From contig NZ_JACHBW010000032.1 in assembly GCF_014200455.1 (NCBI RefSeq), positions 1 through 51,807 on the forward strand: 51,807 nucleotides of DNA. The letters run 5' to 3'. The stretch's first letter is position 1. Every line of letters starts with the position of its first letter. A model generated the notes under the pieces. That model made no database searches, was not told the DNA's origin, and was given only the letters and a program-made list of their open reading frames with translations. The DNA comes from Paraburkholderia bannensis (lineage in GTDB: Bacteria; Pseudomonadota; Gammaproteobacteria; Burkholderiales; Burkholderiaceae). This document shows, one piece after another, positions 33,174 through 42,951 of the stretch. A program made the position numbers and the translations under genes.

Positions 33174-34487
33174 ATGTCTCCCGCTTCCCCTTCCTTACCG
33201 CCGGCCGATGACGCGCCCGCCGATACGGCTTTCGCACCCGCCGCGATCGCGCACACGGATGCCGATTCTGGCGCCGCGTCACGCGGCCACGCCGTCCGCG
33301 CGCTGATCGCCTCGGTACTGGGTTATGCGATGGACGGCTTCGATCTGCTGATGCTCGGCTTCATGCTGCCCGCCATCGGCGCCGATCTGCATCTCTCGGG
33401 CGCGCAGTCGGGCGCGCTCGTCACCTGGACGCTGATCGGGGCGGTGGTGGGCGGCATCGTGTTTGGCCTGCTGTCCGACCGCTTCGGCCGCGTGCGTGTG
33501 CTCACCTGGACGATCCTGCTGTTCGCGGTCTTCACGGGCCTTTGCGCGCTCGCGCGCGGCTATGCCGATCTGCTGATCTACCGCACGATCGCGGGGATTG
33601 GCCTGGGCGGGGAGTTCGGCATTGGCATGGCGCTGGTCGCCGAGGCCTGGCCGGCGCGGCTGCGCGCACGGGCATCGTCATACGTCGGGCTGGGCTGGCA
33701 GGCGGGCGTGCTCGCGGCGGCGCTGCTTACGCCGGTGCTGCTGCCGGTTATCGGCTGGCGCGGCATGTTCGCGGTTGGCCTGCTGCCCGCCGTGGCGTCG
33801 TTTTTCGTGCGCCGCCAGGTGGAGGAACCCGAACTGTTCGTCGCGCATCGCGCGCGTGCGAAACAGGCTGCGCCTCAGGACAAGCCGCGCGCGCTGCGTC
33901 TGCTGGTTGCCGACGCCCGCACGGCGCGCGCGAGCCTCGGCGTGGCGGTGCTCTGCTCGGTTCAGAACTTCGGCTACTACGGTCTGATGATCTGGCTGCC
34001 GGCCTATCTGTCGAAGTCCTTCGGTTATTCGCTGACGAAATCCGGCCTCTGGACCGCCGCGACGGTGGCCGGCATGGCCGTCGGCATCTGGCTGTTCGGC
34101 GTGGCCGCCGATCGCTTCGGCCGCAGGCCGGCGTTTCTCACCTATCAGGTGGGGGCGGTCGCGATGGTGTTCGTCTACGCGCATATGACCACGCCGTTAG
34201 CGTTGCTGATCGGCGGCGCGGCCATGGGCGTGTTCGTCAACGGCATGATCGGCGGCTATGGCGCGCTGATATCCGAGCTTTATCCGACTGCCGCGCGCGC
34301 CACGGCGCAGAACGTCCTGTTCAACATCGGGCGTGCAGTGGGCGGCTTTGGACCGCTCGCGGTCGGCGCGCTGGCCGCGCGTTACTCGTTCACGGCAGCG
34401 CTCGGCATGCTGGCCGCGATCTACGTGCTCGACATCCTCGCCACGCTGTTCCTGATCCCCGAGCGGCGCGGCGCTGCGCTCGAATAA
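33174..34487 (+). CDS. MFS transporter (aromatic-acid/sialate:H+ symporter-like)
   Basis: 437 aa from ATG at 33174, with 12 hydrophobic segments. After a 45-residue polar N-terminus the first helix has GYAMDGFDLLMLGFMLP, in which the DGFD motif is typical of the aromatic acid:H+ (AAHS)/sialate symporters. Loop 2-3 has GLLSDRFGRVRVL and GIGLGGEFGIGMALVAEAWPARLRAR; the second half repeats GVAADRFGRRPAF. Substrate cannot be called. No catabolic genes for it adjoin directly. Confidence 0.88.
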   Translation: MSPASPSLPPADDAPADTAFAPAAIAHTDADSGAASRGHAVRALIASVLGYAMDGFDLLMLGFMLPAIGADLHLSGAQSGALVTWTLIGAVVGGIVFGLLSDRFGRVRVLTWTILLFAVFTGLCALARGYADLLIYRTIAGIGLGGEFGIGMALVAEAWPARLRARASSYVGLGWQAGVLAAALLTPVLLPVIGWRGMFAVGLLPAVASFFVRRQVEEPELFVAHRARAKQAAPQDKPRALRLLVADARTARASLGVAVLCSVQNFGYYGLMIWLPAYLSKSFGYSLTKSGLWTAATVAGMAVGIWLFGVAADRFGRRPAFLTYQVGAVAMVFVYAHMTTPLALLIGGAAMGVFVNGMIGGYGALISELYPTAARATAQNVLFNIGRAVGGFGPLAVGALAARYSFTAALGMLAAIYVLDILATLFLIPERRGAALE

Positions 34488-35018
34488 GCGCCACTCACGT
34501 AGCAGGTTTTCGATGTGACGGTGCGGCGCATCGCCGCACGAGTGGTCCAGTCAGATCGCATCGGCTGCCTCGATCACGCAACAAACGCAACACGACGACG
34601 CCACAATCGCATGAATGGCCTTCAGCGCGGCAGGATTTGCCGCGCGCCGCCCGTGTCGCGAACCGCCTGCAACATCACACGTCGATTCGATAAAAGCGCC
34701 GTACGCCGCGCATGTGTCGCGTATGAACCGCGCTGGCGTGGCAAGACCGCCTCGCGCGCACGCCGACATTCGCGCCGGAAGGCATCCAGCACAAATCTCC
34801 GGTATCAGTCTTTGACCCAAGTCGCCTCGAACATTGCGGGGTGTACACTAATTGCCCCGCTTTTTTGCTGGCGCCGTTTCGCCTGTGAACTATCTGGTGA
34901 TTACGTTCGCGCTGCCGTTGCGCACGAGCGTTCATCGAATTACGCAAATCGGCGGGACAAGAACACAAGTCGAACATAAACATTCCTCTCTCGTCTCTCA
35001 CGTCTGGCAGGCCCGAAA
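34488..35018. other. 531-bp region upstream of maeB
   Basis: No credible ORF (short candidates on both strands are Arg/Ala-rich shadows). It holds a terminator-like hairpin at 34836-34866: GCGGGG, 13-nt loop, CCCCGC, then TTTTTT; the loop includes TACACT, which could be a -10 element. It may be a long regulated leader of maeB. Confidence 0.4.
34836..34866 (+). terminator. Possible attenuator/terminator in the maeB leader
   Basis: GCGGGG (34836-34841) pairs with CCCCGC (34855-34860), followed by six Ts (34861-34866). It lies about 150 nt before the maeB start. Confidence 0.5.
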
Positions 35019-37292
35019 ATGGATGAACAACTGAAGCAAAGCGCGCTCGCTTATCACCAGAATCCGAAGCCCGGCAAGATCTCGGTCACGCCGACCAAAC
35101 CGCTTTCGAACCAGCTCGACCTCTCGCTCGCGTATTCGCCGGGCGTCGCCGCTGCGTGCGAAGCGATCCACGCCGATCCGCTCGACGCGCAGAAGTACAC
35201 CTCGCGTGGCAACCTCGTCGGCGTCGTGACCAATGGCACGGCCGTGCTCGGTCTGGGCAATATCGGCCCGCTCGCGGCCAAGCCGGTGATGGAAGGCAAG
35301 GGCTGTCTCTTCAAGAAGTTCGCGGGCATCGACGTGTTCGACATCGAACTCGACGAAAGCGACCCGGACAAGCTGGTCGAAGCCATCGCCATGCTCGAAC
35401 CGACGCTCGGCGGCATCAACCTCGAAGACATCAAGGCGCCCGAGTGCTTCTACATCGAAAAGAAGCTGCGCGAGCGCATGAAGATTCCCGTCTTCCACGA
35501 CGACCAGCACGGTACGGCGATCATCGCTTCGGCGGCCATCCTCAACGGCCTGAAGGTCGTGGGCAAGGATCTGGGCAGCGTGAAGCTCGTGTGCTCGGGT
35601 GCGGGCGCGGCGGCGATTGCGTGTCTGGATCTGCTCGTGAATCTGGGCCTGAAGAAAGAGAACGTGCTGGTCACGGACTCGAAGGGCGTGATCTATGAAG
35701 GTCGCGGCAACCTCGATCCGTCGAAGCAGCGCTACGCGGCGCACACCGAAGCGCGCACCCTGGCCGACGCCATCAAGGGCGCGGACGTGTTCCTCGGCTG
35801 CTCCAGCGCAGGTGTCCTGAAGGCCGACATGGTCGTCGACATGGGCACCACGCCGCTGATCCTGGCGCTGGCCAACCCGGAGCCGGAAATCCGCCCGGAA
35901 GAAGCCAGGCGCGTGCGCCCCGACGCGATCATTGCCACCGGCCGTTCGGACTATCCGAACCAGGTCAACAACGTGCTGTGCTTCCCGTTCATCTTCCGCG
36001 GCGCGCTGGATGTGGGCGCGACCACCATCACGGAAGAGATGAAGCTTGCGTGCGTGCGCGCGATTGCGGAACTGGCCGAAGAAACCGATCAGGGCGACGA
36101 AGTCGCGAAGGCCTATGAAGGCCACACGCTCGAATTCGGCCCGGAATACCTGATTCCGAAGCCGTTCGATCCGCGTCTGATCATCAAGATCGCTCCGGCT
36201 GTCGCGCAGGCCGCGATGGATTCGGGCGTGGCGACGCGTCCGATCAAGGACATGGACGCGTACCGCGAGGAACTCGGCGCCACCGTCTACCGCACGGGCA
36301 TGGTGATGCGTCCGGTGTTCGCGGCAGCCAAGGCCAACAACGCGCGCATCGTGTTCGCGGAAGGCGAGGATGAGCGTGTGCTGCGCGCCGCGCAATTCGT
36401 GCTGACGGAAAAGATTGCCCGACCGATCATCGTCGGCCGTCCGTCGGTGGTGGAAATGCGTCTGAAGAAGATGGGCTCGAAGTTGCGCGCGGGCACCGAC
36501 TTCGAAATCGTCGATCCGGAAGACGATCCGCGCTTCCAGAAGAGCTGGCAGGCGTATCACGAACTGGGCGCGCGCCAGGGCATCACGCCGGAAGTGGCGA
36601 AGGCCTCGATGCGCAAGTTCAACACGCTGATCGGCGCGATCCTCGTGCATCTGGGCGACGCCGACGGCATGGTCTGCGGTCTGCTCAACAGCTTCGACTA
36701 CCACCTGAAGTTCATCGAGCAGGTGTTCGGCAAGGCGAAGGAAGCTCAGAACTACGCGGCGATGAATCTGCTGATGCTGCCGGGCCGCAATCTGTTCATC
36801 AGCGACACCTATGTGAACGAAGTGCCGAGCGCCGAACAGCTCGCCGACATGACGATTCTCGCCGCGCGCGAAATCGAAAAATTCGGCATTGCGCCGAAGG
36901 TCGCGCTGCTGTCGTCGTCGAACTTTGGCAGCGTGCGTTCGTCGACCTCGCAGCGGATGCAGGCTGCGCGCCAGCTGCTCGCAGAACGCGCGCCGCAGCT
37001 CGAAGTGGACGGCGAAATGCACGGCGACGCGGCACTGTCGGAAATGATCCGCAAGCAGTCGTTCCCGGGCACCACGCTCGCGGGCGAAGCGAACCTGCTG
37101 ATCATGCCGAACGTGGAAGCCGCCAACATCACGTACAACCTGCTGAAGATGATCGGCGGCGAAGGCGTGACGGTGGGTCCGTTCCTGCTGGGCGCGTCGA
37201 AGCCGGTGCACATCCTCACGCCGGCGGCGACGGTGCGACGCATCATCAACATGACGGCGGTGGCTTCGGCCAACGCCAACGTGGCGAAGTAA
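35019..37292 (+). CDS. maeB: NADP-dependent malic enzyme with C-terminal phosphotransacetylase-like domain
   Basis: 757 aa, the long MaeB form. The malic-enzyme half has LSLAYSPGVAAACEAI, GLGNIGPLAAKPVMEGKG, PVFHDDQHGTAII and the nucleotide motif CSGAGAAAIACLDL. From about residue 430 the phosphotransacetylase-like domain begins (ARIVFAEGEDERVLRAAQ...), ending GVTVGPFLLGASKPVHILTPAATVRRIINM; it is regulatory (acetyl-CoA sensing) in the E. coli enzyme. It decarboxylates malate to pyruvate with NADP+, giving NADPH. ATG at 35019. Strong hairpin terminator follows. Confidence 0.96.
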   Translation: MDEQLKQSALAYHQNPKPGKISVTPTKPLSNQLDLSLAYSPGVAAACEAIHADPLDAQKYTSRGNLVGVVTNGTAVLGLGNIGPLAAKPVMEGKGCLFKKFAGIDVFDIELDESDPDKLVEAIAMLEPTLGGINLEDIKAPECFYIEKKLRERMKIPVFHDDQHGTAIIASAAILNGLKVVGKDLGSVKLVCSGAGAAAIACLDLLVNLGLKKENVLVTDSKGVIYEGRGNLDPSKQRYAAHTEARTLADAIKGADVFLGCSSAGVLKADMVVDMGTTPLILALANPEPEIRPEEARRVRPDAIIATGRSDYPNQVNNVLCFPFIFRGALDVGATTITEEMKLACVRAIAELAEETDQGDEVAKAYEGHTLEFGPEYLIPKPFDPRLIIKIAPAVAQAAMDSGVATRPIKDMDAYREELGATVYRTGMVMRPVFAAAKANNARIVFAEGEDERVLRAAQFVLTEKIARPIIVGRPSVVEMRLKKMGSKLRAGTDFEIVDPEDDPRFQKSWQAYHELGARQGITPEVAKASMRKFNTLIGAILVHLGDADGMVCGLLNSFDYHLKFIEQVFGKAKEAQNYAAMNLLMLPGRNLFISDTYVNEVPSAEQLADMTILAAREIEKFGIAPKVALLSSSNFGSVRSSTSQRMQAARQLLAERAPQLEVDGEMHGDAALSEMIRKQSFPGTTLAGEANLLIMPNVEAANITYNLLKMIGGEGVTVGPFLLGASKPVHILTPAATVRRIINMTAVASANANVAK

Positions 37293-37323
37293 ATCCGGCG
37301 GCTCTTTTGAGTCGCTGATGAAG

Positions 37324-37364
37324 AAAGGGCGCTTCGTTCGATGAACGAAGCGCCCTTTGTTTTT
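37324..37364. terminator. Bidirectional terminator between maeB and the IOR gene
   Basis: AAAGGGCGCTTCGTTC (37324-37339), loop GAT, GAACGAAGCGCCCTTT (37343-37358): a perfect 16-bp stem, then GTTTTT. Confidence 0.93.
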
Positions 37365-37381
37365 ACCGCGTCAGGAAAGCA

Positions 37382-40300
37382 TCAAGCTGCGTGCCGCGCC
37401 GCGCCGTTTTCCGGCGAGCGCCACTTCGCCAGCAGTGTCGCCCACTTTGCGCGCGTGGCCTTGAGGTTGTTCTCCTTCACATGACCATAGCCGCGGATCG
37501 CGTCGGGCAGGTTCGCCAGTTCCAGCGCGAGCGGCAGATTCGCCTCGCTCAAACCGCCGATCACCTCGCGCATCAGCGTTTCATACTCGCCGATCAGCGC
37601 GCGTTCGTGGCGGCGTTCCTCGGTGCGGCCAAACGGATCGAGCGCCGTGCCGCGCAGGAACTTGAGCTTCGCGAGCACGCGCATGGCCGTGAGCATGCGC
37701 GGACCATACTGCTTCTTGAGCAGGTGACCCTTGTCGTCATGCTTCGCGAACGAGGGCGGCGCGAGATGGAAGTTGATCTTCCAGTCGCCTTCGAAACTCG
37801 CCTTGATCTTCTCGATGAACGCAGGATCGGCATACAGGCGCGCGACTTCGTACTCGTCCTTGTACGCCATCAGCTTGTGCAGATTCTTCGCGACGGCTTC
37901 GGTGAGCTGCTGCTGGCCGTCCGCGTGATCGAGCTTCGCATCGGCGCGGCGCACCTCGTCGATGAAGGCGCGATAACGTTGCGCATACGCTTCGTTCTGG
38001 TACGCGGCGAGATACTGCGCCCGCTTGTCGATCAGCGCATCGAGCGCCTTGGGCGAATGCAGCGAAACGATCTTCGCGCCCGTGGCGTTTTGATCGGCGA
38101 CCGGCTTCTTGACGAGCGCATCCACGGCAGCGCGATCATGCGCGACGCGGCGGCCCCATTCGAACGCGGCCAGGTTCTTTTCCACCTGCACCGCGTTCAG
38201 CTCGATCGCGCGCGTGAGCGATTCGTGCGTGAGCGGCAGCCAGCCCTTTTGCCACGCATAACCGAGCACGAACGGATTCGTGTAGATCGCGTCGCCCAGC
38301 AGTGCGAGTGCGTAGCGGTTGGCATCGACGGTGGCGACGTTATCGACGCCGGCGGCCGCGCGCACATCGGCTTCAGTGTTGGAGCCGGGGAATTGCCACT
38401 GCGGGTTCTTGATGAACTCGGCGGTCGGCGTGGCCGCGCTGTTGAGCACGACATGCGTCTGGCCAACCTGCATGCGCGACACGCAGTCGTCGCCTGCCGT
38501 CACGATGGCGTCGCAGCCAATCACGAGGCTGGCTTCGCCCATGGCGATGCGGGTGGCGTGGATGTCTTCGGGGCGCGTGGCGATCTGCACGTGGCTCATC
38601 ACCGCGCCGCCCTTTTGCGCCAGGCCCGTCACGTCGAGCACGGTCACGCCCTTGGCTTCGAGGTGCGCGGCCATGCCGAGCAGCGCGCCAATCGTCACCA
38701 CGCCCGTGCCGCCCACGCCCGTCACCAGCACGCCGTAGGGGCGGCCGATGGCGGGCACGTCGGGCGTCGGCACCGGCGGCATCGATTCGGTGGCGACGCG
38801 GTCCGACTTTGGCTTGCGCAACTGGCCGCCTTCGACGGTCACGAAGCTCGGACAGAAGCCCTTCACGCACGAATAGTCCTTGTTGCAGGTGGACTGGTTG
38901 ATCTGGCGTTTCGTGCCGTATTCGGTGTCGAGCGGCTCGACGCTCAGGCAATTCGATTGCACCGAGCAATCGCCGCAGCCTTCGCAGACGGACTCGTTGA
39001 TGACCACGCGCTTCGCCGGATCCGGATAGGTGCCGCGCTTGCGGCGGCGGCGCTTTTCCGTGGCGCAGGTCTGGTCGTAGATCAGGATCGTCGTGCCTTC
39101 GATCTCGCGCAGTTCGCGCTGCATCGCGTCGAGCTGATCGCGATGGTGGATCGTCACGCCCGGCGCGAGTTTTGCGGCGAGTTCGCCTTCGTATTTCTCA
39201 GGATCGTCGGTGACGATCACGATCTTCTTCGCGCCTTCGGACGCCAGTTGATGCGTGATCTGCGGCACGGTCAGCACGCCGTCGACGGGCTGGCCGCCCG
39301 TCATCGCCACAGCGTCGTTGTAGAGAATCTTGTAGGTGATGTTGGCCTTCGAAGCGATCGCGGCGCGAATCGCCAGCAATCCCGAATGGAAATAGGTGCC
39401 GTCGCCCAGATTGGCGAACACGTGCCTGTCGTTCGTGAACGGCGCCTGGCCGACCCACGCCACGCCTTCGCCGCCCATCTGGCTGAAGGTGCTGGTGCTG
39501 CGGTCCATCCACACGGTCATGTAGTGGCAACCGATACCTGCCATCGCGCGCGAGCCTTCCGGCACGTTGGTCGAGGTGTTGTGCGGGCAGCCCGAGCAGA
39601 ACCACGGCTTGCGTTCCACCTGCACTCGCGGCTTGGCGAGCGCGCGCTCCTTCGCCTCGATGACGGCAATGCGCGCGCCGATGCGTGCGCGCACGTCGGA
39701 CGGCAGATCGAGCTTGTCCAGACGCGTGGCGATGGCCTTGGCGATAATCGCGGGGGAGAGTTCATAGTGCGCGGGCAGCAGCCAGTTGCCCATTGGCACC
39801 GACCATTCACCGCCTGCGCCGTCCTTTTCGTCGAACTTGCCGTACACGCGCGGGCGCTGCGCATCGGGCCAGTTGTAAAGCTCTTCCTTGATCGCGTATT
39901 CGAGAATCTGACGCTTTTCCTCTACTACCAGAATCTCTTCCAGACCGCGTGCGAAAGCCTGCGCGCCTTGTGCTTCAAGCGGCCACACGCAGCCGACCTT
40001 ATAAAGACGAATGCCGATGCGCGAGCAGGTTTCGTCGTCGAGGCCCAGATCGGTGAGCGCCTGGCGTACGTCCAGATAGGCCTTGCCGCCCGTCATGATG
40101 CCGAAGCGCGCGTGCGGCGAATCGATCTCGACGCGGTCGAGCTTGTTGGCGCGCACGTAGGCGAGGGCCGCGTACCACTTGTAGTCGAGCAGACGCGCTT
40201 CCTGCACCAGCGGCGGATCGGGCCAGCGGATGTTCAGGCCGCCGTCGGGCATCATGAAATCTTCGGGTAGCACGATGCGCGTGCGATACGGATCGATTTC

Positions 40301-40978
40301 CACCGATGCCGACGATTCCACCACGTCGGTCACGCACTTCATCGCTACCCACAGGCCGGAGTAGCGGCTCATCGCCCAGCCGTGCAGGCCGAAGTCGAGA
40401 TATTCCTGCACGTTCGAGGGAAACAGCACCGGCAGGCCGCAGGCCTTGAAGATGTGTTCCGACTGATGCGCGAGCGTCGAGGACTTGGCCGCGTGGTCGT
40501 CGCCCGCGAGCACCAGCACGCCGCCATGCCGCGACGAGCCCGCCGAGTTGCCGTGCTTGAACACGTCGCCGCAGCGGTCGACGCCGGGGCCTTTGCCGTA
40601 CCACATCGAAAACACGCCATCGTGTTTCGCCGACGGGTACAGGTTGACCTGCTGCGAGCCCCACACGGCGGTGGCGGCGAGGTCTTCATTGACGCCTGGC
40701 TGGAAAACGATCTGATGGGCGGCGAGATGCTGCTTCGCCTTCCAGAGCGACTGATCGAGACCGCCCAGAGGCGAGCCACGATAGCCTGAGATGAACCCCG
40801 CAGTATTCAGACCGGCGGCCTTGTCGCGTTCCTGTTGCAGCATCGGCAGGCGAACCAAGGCCTGGATGCCGCTCATGTACGCGCGACCGCGTTCGAGGGT
40901 GTATTTATCGTCGAGCGTGACGGAAGCAAGTGCGGCTTCAAGCGAAGCGCGCTGACCTGCGTCGAGCGGGGCATTCAT
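37382..40978 (-). CDS. Indolepyruvate (2-oxoacid) ferredoxin oxidoreductase, fused alpha/beta/gamma
   Basis: 1198 aa from ATG at 40978. The N-terminal TPP-binding part starts with YTLERGRAYMSGIQALVRL and FISGYRGSPLGGLDQ, and WFCSGCPHNTSTNVPEGSRA and GGEGVAWVGQAP are the core signatures. Two [4Fe-4S] motifs occur as CEGCGDCSVQSNC and CNKDYSCVKGFC. The gamma domain follows at about residue 740 (GVLVTGVGGTGVVTIGALL, LAQKGGAVMSHV). It oxidatively decarboxylates indole-, phenyl- or 4-hydroxyphenylpyruvate to the aryl-acetyl-CoA. Nearby paaABCDE would take up phenylacetyl-CoA, so a role in Phe catabolism is likely. Confidence 0.93.
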   Translation of the reverse strand: MNAPLDAGQRASLEAALASVTLDDKYTLERGRAYMSGIQALVRLPMLQQERDKAAGLNTAGFISGYRGSPLGGLDQSLWKAKQHLAAHQIVFQPGVNEDLAATAVWGSQQVNLYPSAKHDGVFSMWYGKGPGVDRCGDVFKHGNSAGSSRHGGVLVLAGDDHAAKSSTLAHQSEHIFKACGLPVLFPSNVQEYLDFGLHGWAMSRYSGLWVAMKCVTDVVESSASVEIDPYRTRIVLPEDFMMPDGGLNIRWPDPPLVQEARLLDYKWYAALAYVRANKLDRVEIDSPHARFGIMTGGKAYLDVRQALTDLGLDDETCSRIGIRLYKVGCVWPLEAQGAQAFARGLEEILVVEEKRQILEYAIKEELYNWPDAQRPRVYGKFDEKDGAGGEWSVPMGNWLLPAHYELSPAIIAKAIATRLDKLDLPSDVRARIGARIAVIEAKERALAKPRVQVERKPWFCSGCPHNTSTNVPEGSRAMAGIGCHYMTVWMDRSTSTFSQMGGEGVAWVGQAPFTNDRHVFANLGDGTYFHSGLLAIRAAIASKANITYKILYNDAVAMTGGQPVDGVLTVPQITHQLASEGAKKIVIVTDDPEKYEGELAAKLAPGVTIHHRDQLDAMQRELREIEGTTILIYDQTCATEKRRRRKRGTYPDPAKRVVINESVCEGCGDCSVQSNCLSVEPLDTEYGTKRQINQSTCNKDYSCVKGFCPSFVTVEGGQLRKPKSDRVATESMPPVPTPDVPAIGRPYGVLVTGVGGTGVVTIGALLGMAAHLEAKGVTVLDVTGLAQKGGAVMSHVQIATRPEDIHATRIAMGEASLVIGCDAIVTAGDDCVSRMQVGQTHVVLNSAATPTAEFIKNPQWQFPGSNTEADVRAAAGVDNVATVDANRYALALLGDAIYTNPFVLGYAWQKGWLPLTHESLTRAIELNAVQVEKNLAAFEWGRRVAHDRAAVDALVKKPVADQNATGAKIVSLHSPKALDALIDKRAQYLAAYQNEAYAQRYRAFIDEVRRADAKLDHADGQQQLTEAVAKNLHKLMAYKDEYEVARLYADPAFIEKIKASFEGDWKINFHLAPPSFAKHDDKGHLLKKQYGPRMLTAMRVLAKLKFLRGTALDPFGRTEERRHERALIGEYETLMREVIGGLSEANLPLALELANLPDAIRGYGHVKENNLKATRAKWATLLAKWRSPENGAARHAA

Positions 40979-41400
40979 TATTTGTCTTCCTCCATCCAAC
41001 CAATCCGATCAATCCGTTGTGGGATCGCCAGAACTTTCGGAGGCCGCAGCATCTTGTGAATGCGTTGGCCGGGCTCGCCATATTGGCGTCTTTTTTTCGA
41101 TAGTAGCACTCGGACAAACCCGCCGCTCTGCATCATAAAAGCGGTCAAATCTGGCGCTTTGCAGCATTTTTCCTGTCTGCGGCGCGGTGCCGTGCGGACG
41201 GCTCGCAGGCCCTTGTAACAAAGGATGTATCTGAATAAGGTATGACGTAACAACGTGTAAATGTTGCACTGTCAGGGAACCGGTCTTGAATATCCTGTCT
41301 AACTCCCTCACTTGAGCGAACTGCGTAGCGCCAACCATTTATTGGGGTGCTAACGCGGATCGCCCGGTGAGAGGCAAGTCTGAAAAAAGGAGTACACAAG
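40979..41400. other. 422-bp region upstream of the IOR gene and the small secreted protein
   Basis: No supported ORF. It must hold the divergent promoters. A clear ribosome site, AAAAGGAG, ends it 7-8 bp before the ATG at 41401. No strong -35/-10 pair was picked out. Confidence 0.3.
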
Positions 41401-41583
41401 ATGAACAATCGACATATCCAGACCTTCCTGACGGTTTCGGCTGCGTTCTTCGCCATGAGCGCGCCCCTGCATTCGAACGCCCGCACCCAGAGCGCGGCGA
41501 ATGCAACGACGTCGTCCGCGCAGGTCACGCTGTGCGCGAAGGCTGATTCGACCCCGCTTCCGGCCCCGAAGGCCGAGCGTTAA
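41401..41583 (+). CDS. Small secreted hypothetical protein
   Basis: 60 aa. A strong AAAAGGAG ribosome site precedes the ATG by about 8 bp. The N-terminus is a Sec signal peptide (MNNRHIQTFLTVSAAFFAMSAPLHSNA); the mature part is a short Ala/Ser/Thr-rich chain with one Cys (VTLCAKAD) and a Pro-rich end. No family recognised. It is a believable gene because of the ribosome site, signal peptide and the downstream terminator. Confidence 0.65.
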   Translation: MNNRHIQTFLTVSAAFFAMSAPLHSNARTQSAANATTSSAQVTLCAKADSTPLPAPKAER

Positions 41584-41683
41584 GCCGTTCGAGCAAGGAT
41601 AACGACGATGTTGCGCTGATCCGCGCGGCATCCCATTCACCTGAATCCGCCGCCGTAGGTGTGCGGCGACGGATCCAAAAACT

Positions 41684-41719
41684 AAAAGGGCGAAGATCAC
41701 GCGATCTTCGCCCTTTTTT
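41684..41719. terminator. Bidirectional terminator between the 60-aa gene and hpd
   Basis: AAAAGGGCGAAGATC (41684-41698), loop ACGC, GATCTTCGCCCTTTT (41703-41717): 15-bp perfect stem with a T-run on both strands. Confidence 0.94.
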
Positions 41720-41744
41720 CTTTATCGAAGCACTATCTCCCGCT

Positions 41745-42842
41745 TCAGGCCTTGTCCTGCACCACGCCACGGCGGATCTGGTCGAGTTCGATTGATTCGA
41801 ACAGCGCCTTGAAATTGCCTTCGCCAAAGCCCTGATTGCCCTTGCGCTGGATGATCTCGAAGAAGATCGGGCCGATCTGGTTCTCGGTGAAGATCTGCAG
41901 CAACAGGTCTTCGGGCAGGCCGTCGATCAGGATCTTGCGCTTCTTGAGTTCGTTGAGCGGCTCGGTGTGGCCCGGGATGCGGCGGTTCACCAGCTCGTAA
42001 TAGGTGTCGATAGTGTCGAGCAGCGCGATCTGCGAGGCGCGCAGGCCGTCGACCGTGCCGTAGATATCGTTGGTGCCAAGCGCAATGTGCTGGATGCCCT
42101 CGCCATGATAGGCGTCCAGATACTCCTGGATCTGGCCGGCCGTTTCACCGCCTTCCTCGTTGATCGGAATGCGGATCTTGCCGCAGGGCGAAGTCATCGC
42201 CTTGGACTTCACGCCCGTCACCTTGCCTTCGATGTCGAAGTACCGGATTTCGCGGAAGTTAAAGAGGCGTTCGTAGAACTCCGCCCATTCGTTCATGCGA
42301 CCGCGGTGGACGTTGTGCGTCAGGTGATCGATGTAGGTCAGGCCGTGGCCGACCGGATTCTGCTCCGCGCCCTCGATCGGCACGAAATCGACGTCATAGA
42401 TGCTGATATCGCCGATGCTGCCGGGCTGCGCGCCGTTCTTGCCGCGCCAGCGATCGACGAAATAGATCAGCGAATCGCCAATGCCCTTGATGGCCGGAAT
42501 GTTCAGCTCCATCGGGCCGGTCTTGTTGTCGAAGCCCCAGGCGCCCAGATCGAGCGCGTGCTTGTAGGCCTTGGCGGCGTCCTCGACGCGGAACGCAATT
42601 GCGCAGATCGACGGGCCGTGCAGGCGCGCGAAGCGCTGGGCGAACGAATCCGGCTCGCCGTTGACGATGAAGTTGATGTCGCCCTGACGGTACAGCGTCA
42701 CGTCCTTATGGCGATGACGCGCGACGGCGGTGAAGCCCATGCGCTCGAACAGATTGCCGAGCGCCTTGGGGTCCGGCGCGGTGTATTCGATGAATTCGAA
42801 GCCGTCGGTGCCGACGGGATTTTCCCAGGTGGGGACCTGCAT
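41745..42842 (-). CDS. hpd: 4-hydroxyphenylpyruvate dioxygenase
   Basis: 365 aa. Two vicinal-oxygen-chelate domains. Fe ligands are the His in YIDHLTHNV, the His in GIQHIALGTNDI and the Glu in GPIFFEIIQRKG. FGEGNFKALFESIE is the conserved C-terminal gate. It converts 4-hydroxyphenylpyruvate to homogentisate in tyrosine catabolism. It diverges from an Lrp-type regulator across 155 bp, which probably controls it. Confidence 0.97.
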   Translation of the reverse strand: MQVPTWENPVGTDGFEFIEYTAPDPKALGNLFERMGFTAVARHRHKDVTLYRQGDINFIVNGEPDSFAQRFARLHGPSICAIAFRVEDAAKAYKHALDLGAWGFDNKTGPMELNIPAIKGIGDSLIYFVDRWRGKNGAQPGSIGDISIYDVDFVPIEGAEQNPVGHGLTYIDHLTHNVHRGRMNEWAEFYERLFNFREIRYFDIEGKVTGVKSKAMTSPCGKIRIPINEEGGETAGQIQEYLDAYHGEGIQHIALGTNDIYGTVDGLRASQIALLDTIDTYYELVNRRIPGHTEPLNELKKRKILIDGLPEDLLLQIFTENQIGPIFFEIIQRKGNQGFGEGNFKALFESIELDQIRRGVVQDKA

Positions 42843-42931
42843 GGTTGTCTCCTGACTGATCCTGATGAGCGCTTCAGATGGGCGATTACGTGCGACAAAG
42901 TGTAGCTGTGCGATTCGGGCGAAAACTTGCG

Positions 42932-42951
42932 AACTTAATCGCCCACAAGTT
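42932..42951. promoter_or_regulatory. Candidate Lrp-type site in the hpd/lrp intergenic region
   Basis: AACTT-N10-AAGTT (42932-42936 and 42947-42951), an inverted repeat in the 155-bp region between the divergent hpd and regulator genes, next to AT-rich TATAAA at 42961. Confidence 0.35.

Noticed and set aside
34515..34979. 154-codon ORF upstream of maeB
   Set aside because: Arg-rich composition, no ribosome site, and it contains the terminator-like hairpin.
34998..37211. 737-codon open frame opposite maeB
   Set aside because: Antisense shadow; low-complexity Arg/His/Asp composition and no start signals, while the plus strand encodes an unmistakable malic enzyme.
37391..40270. 959-codon open frame on the plus strand opposite the IOR gene
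   Set aside because: It mirrors a certain gene (TPP and Fe-S motifs on the minus strand), is Arg/His/Ala-rich and resembles no family; typical antisense shadow in GC-rich DNA.
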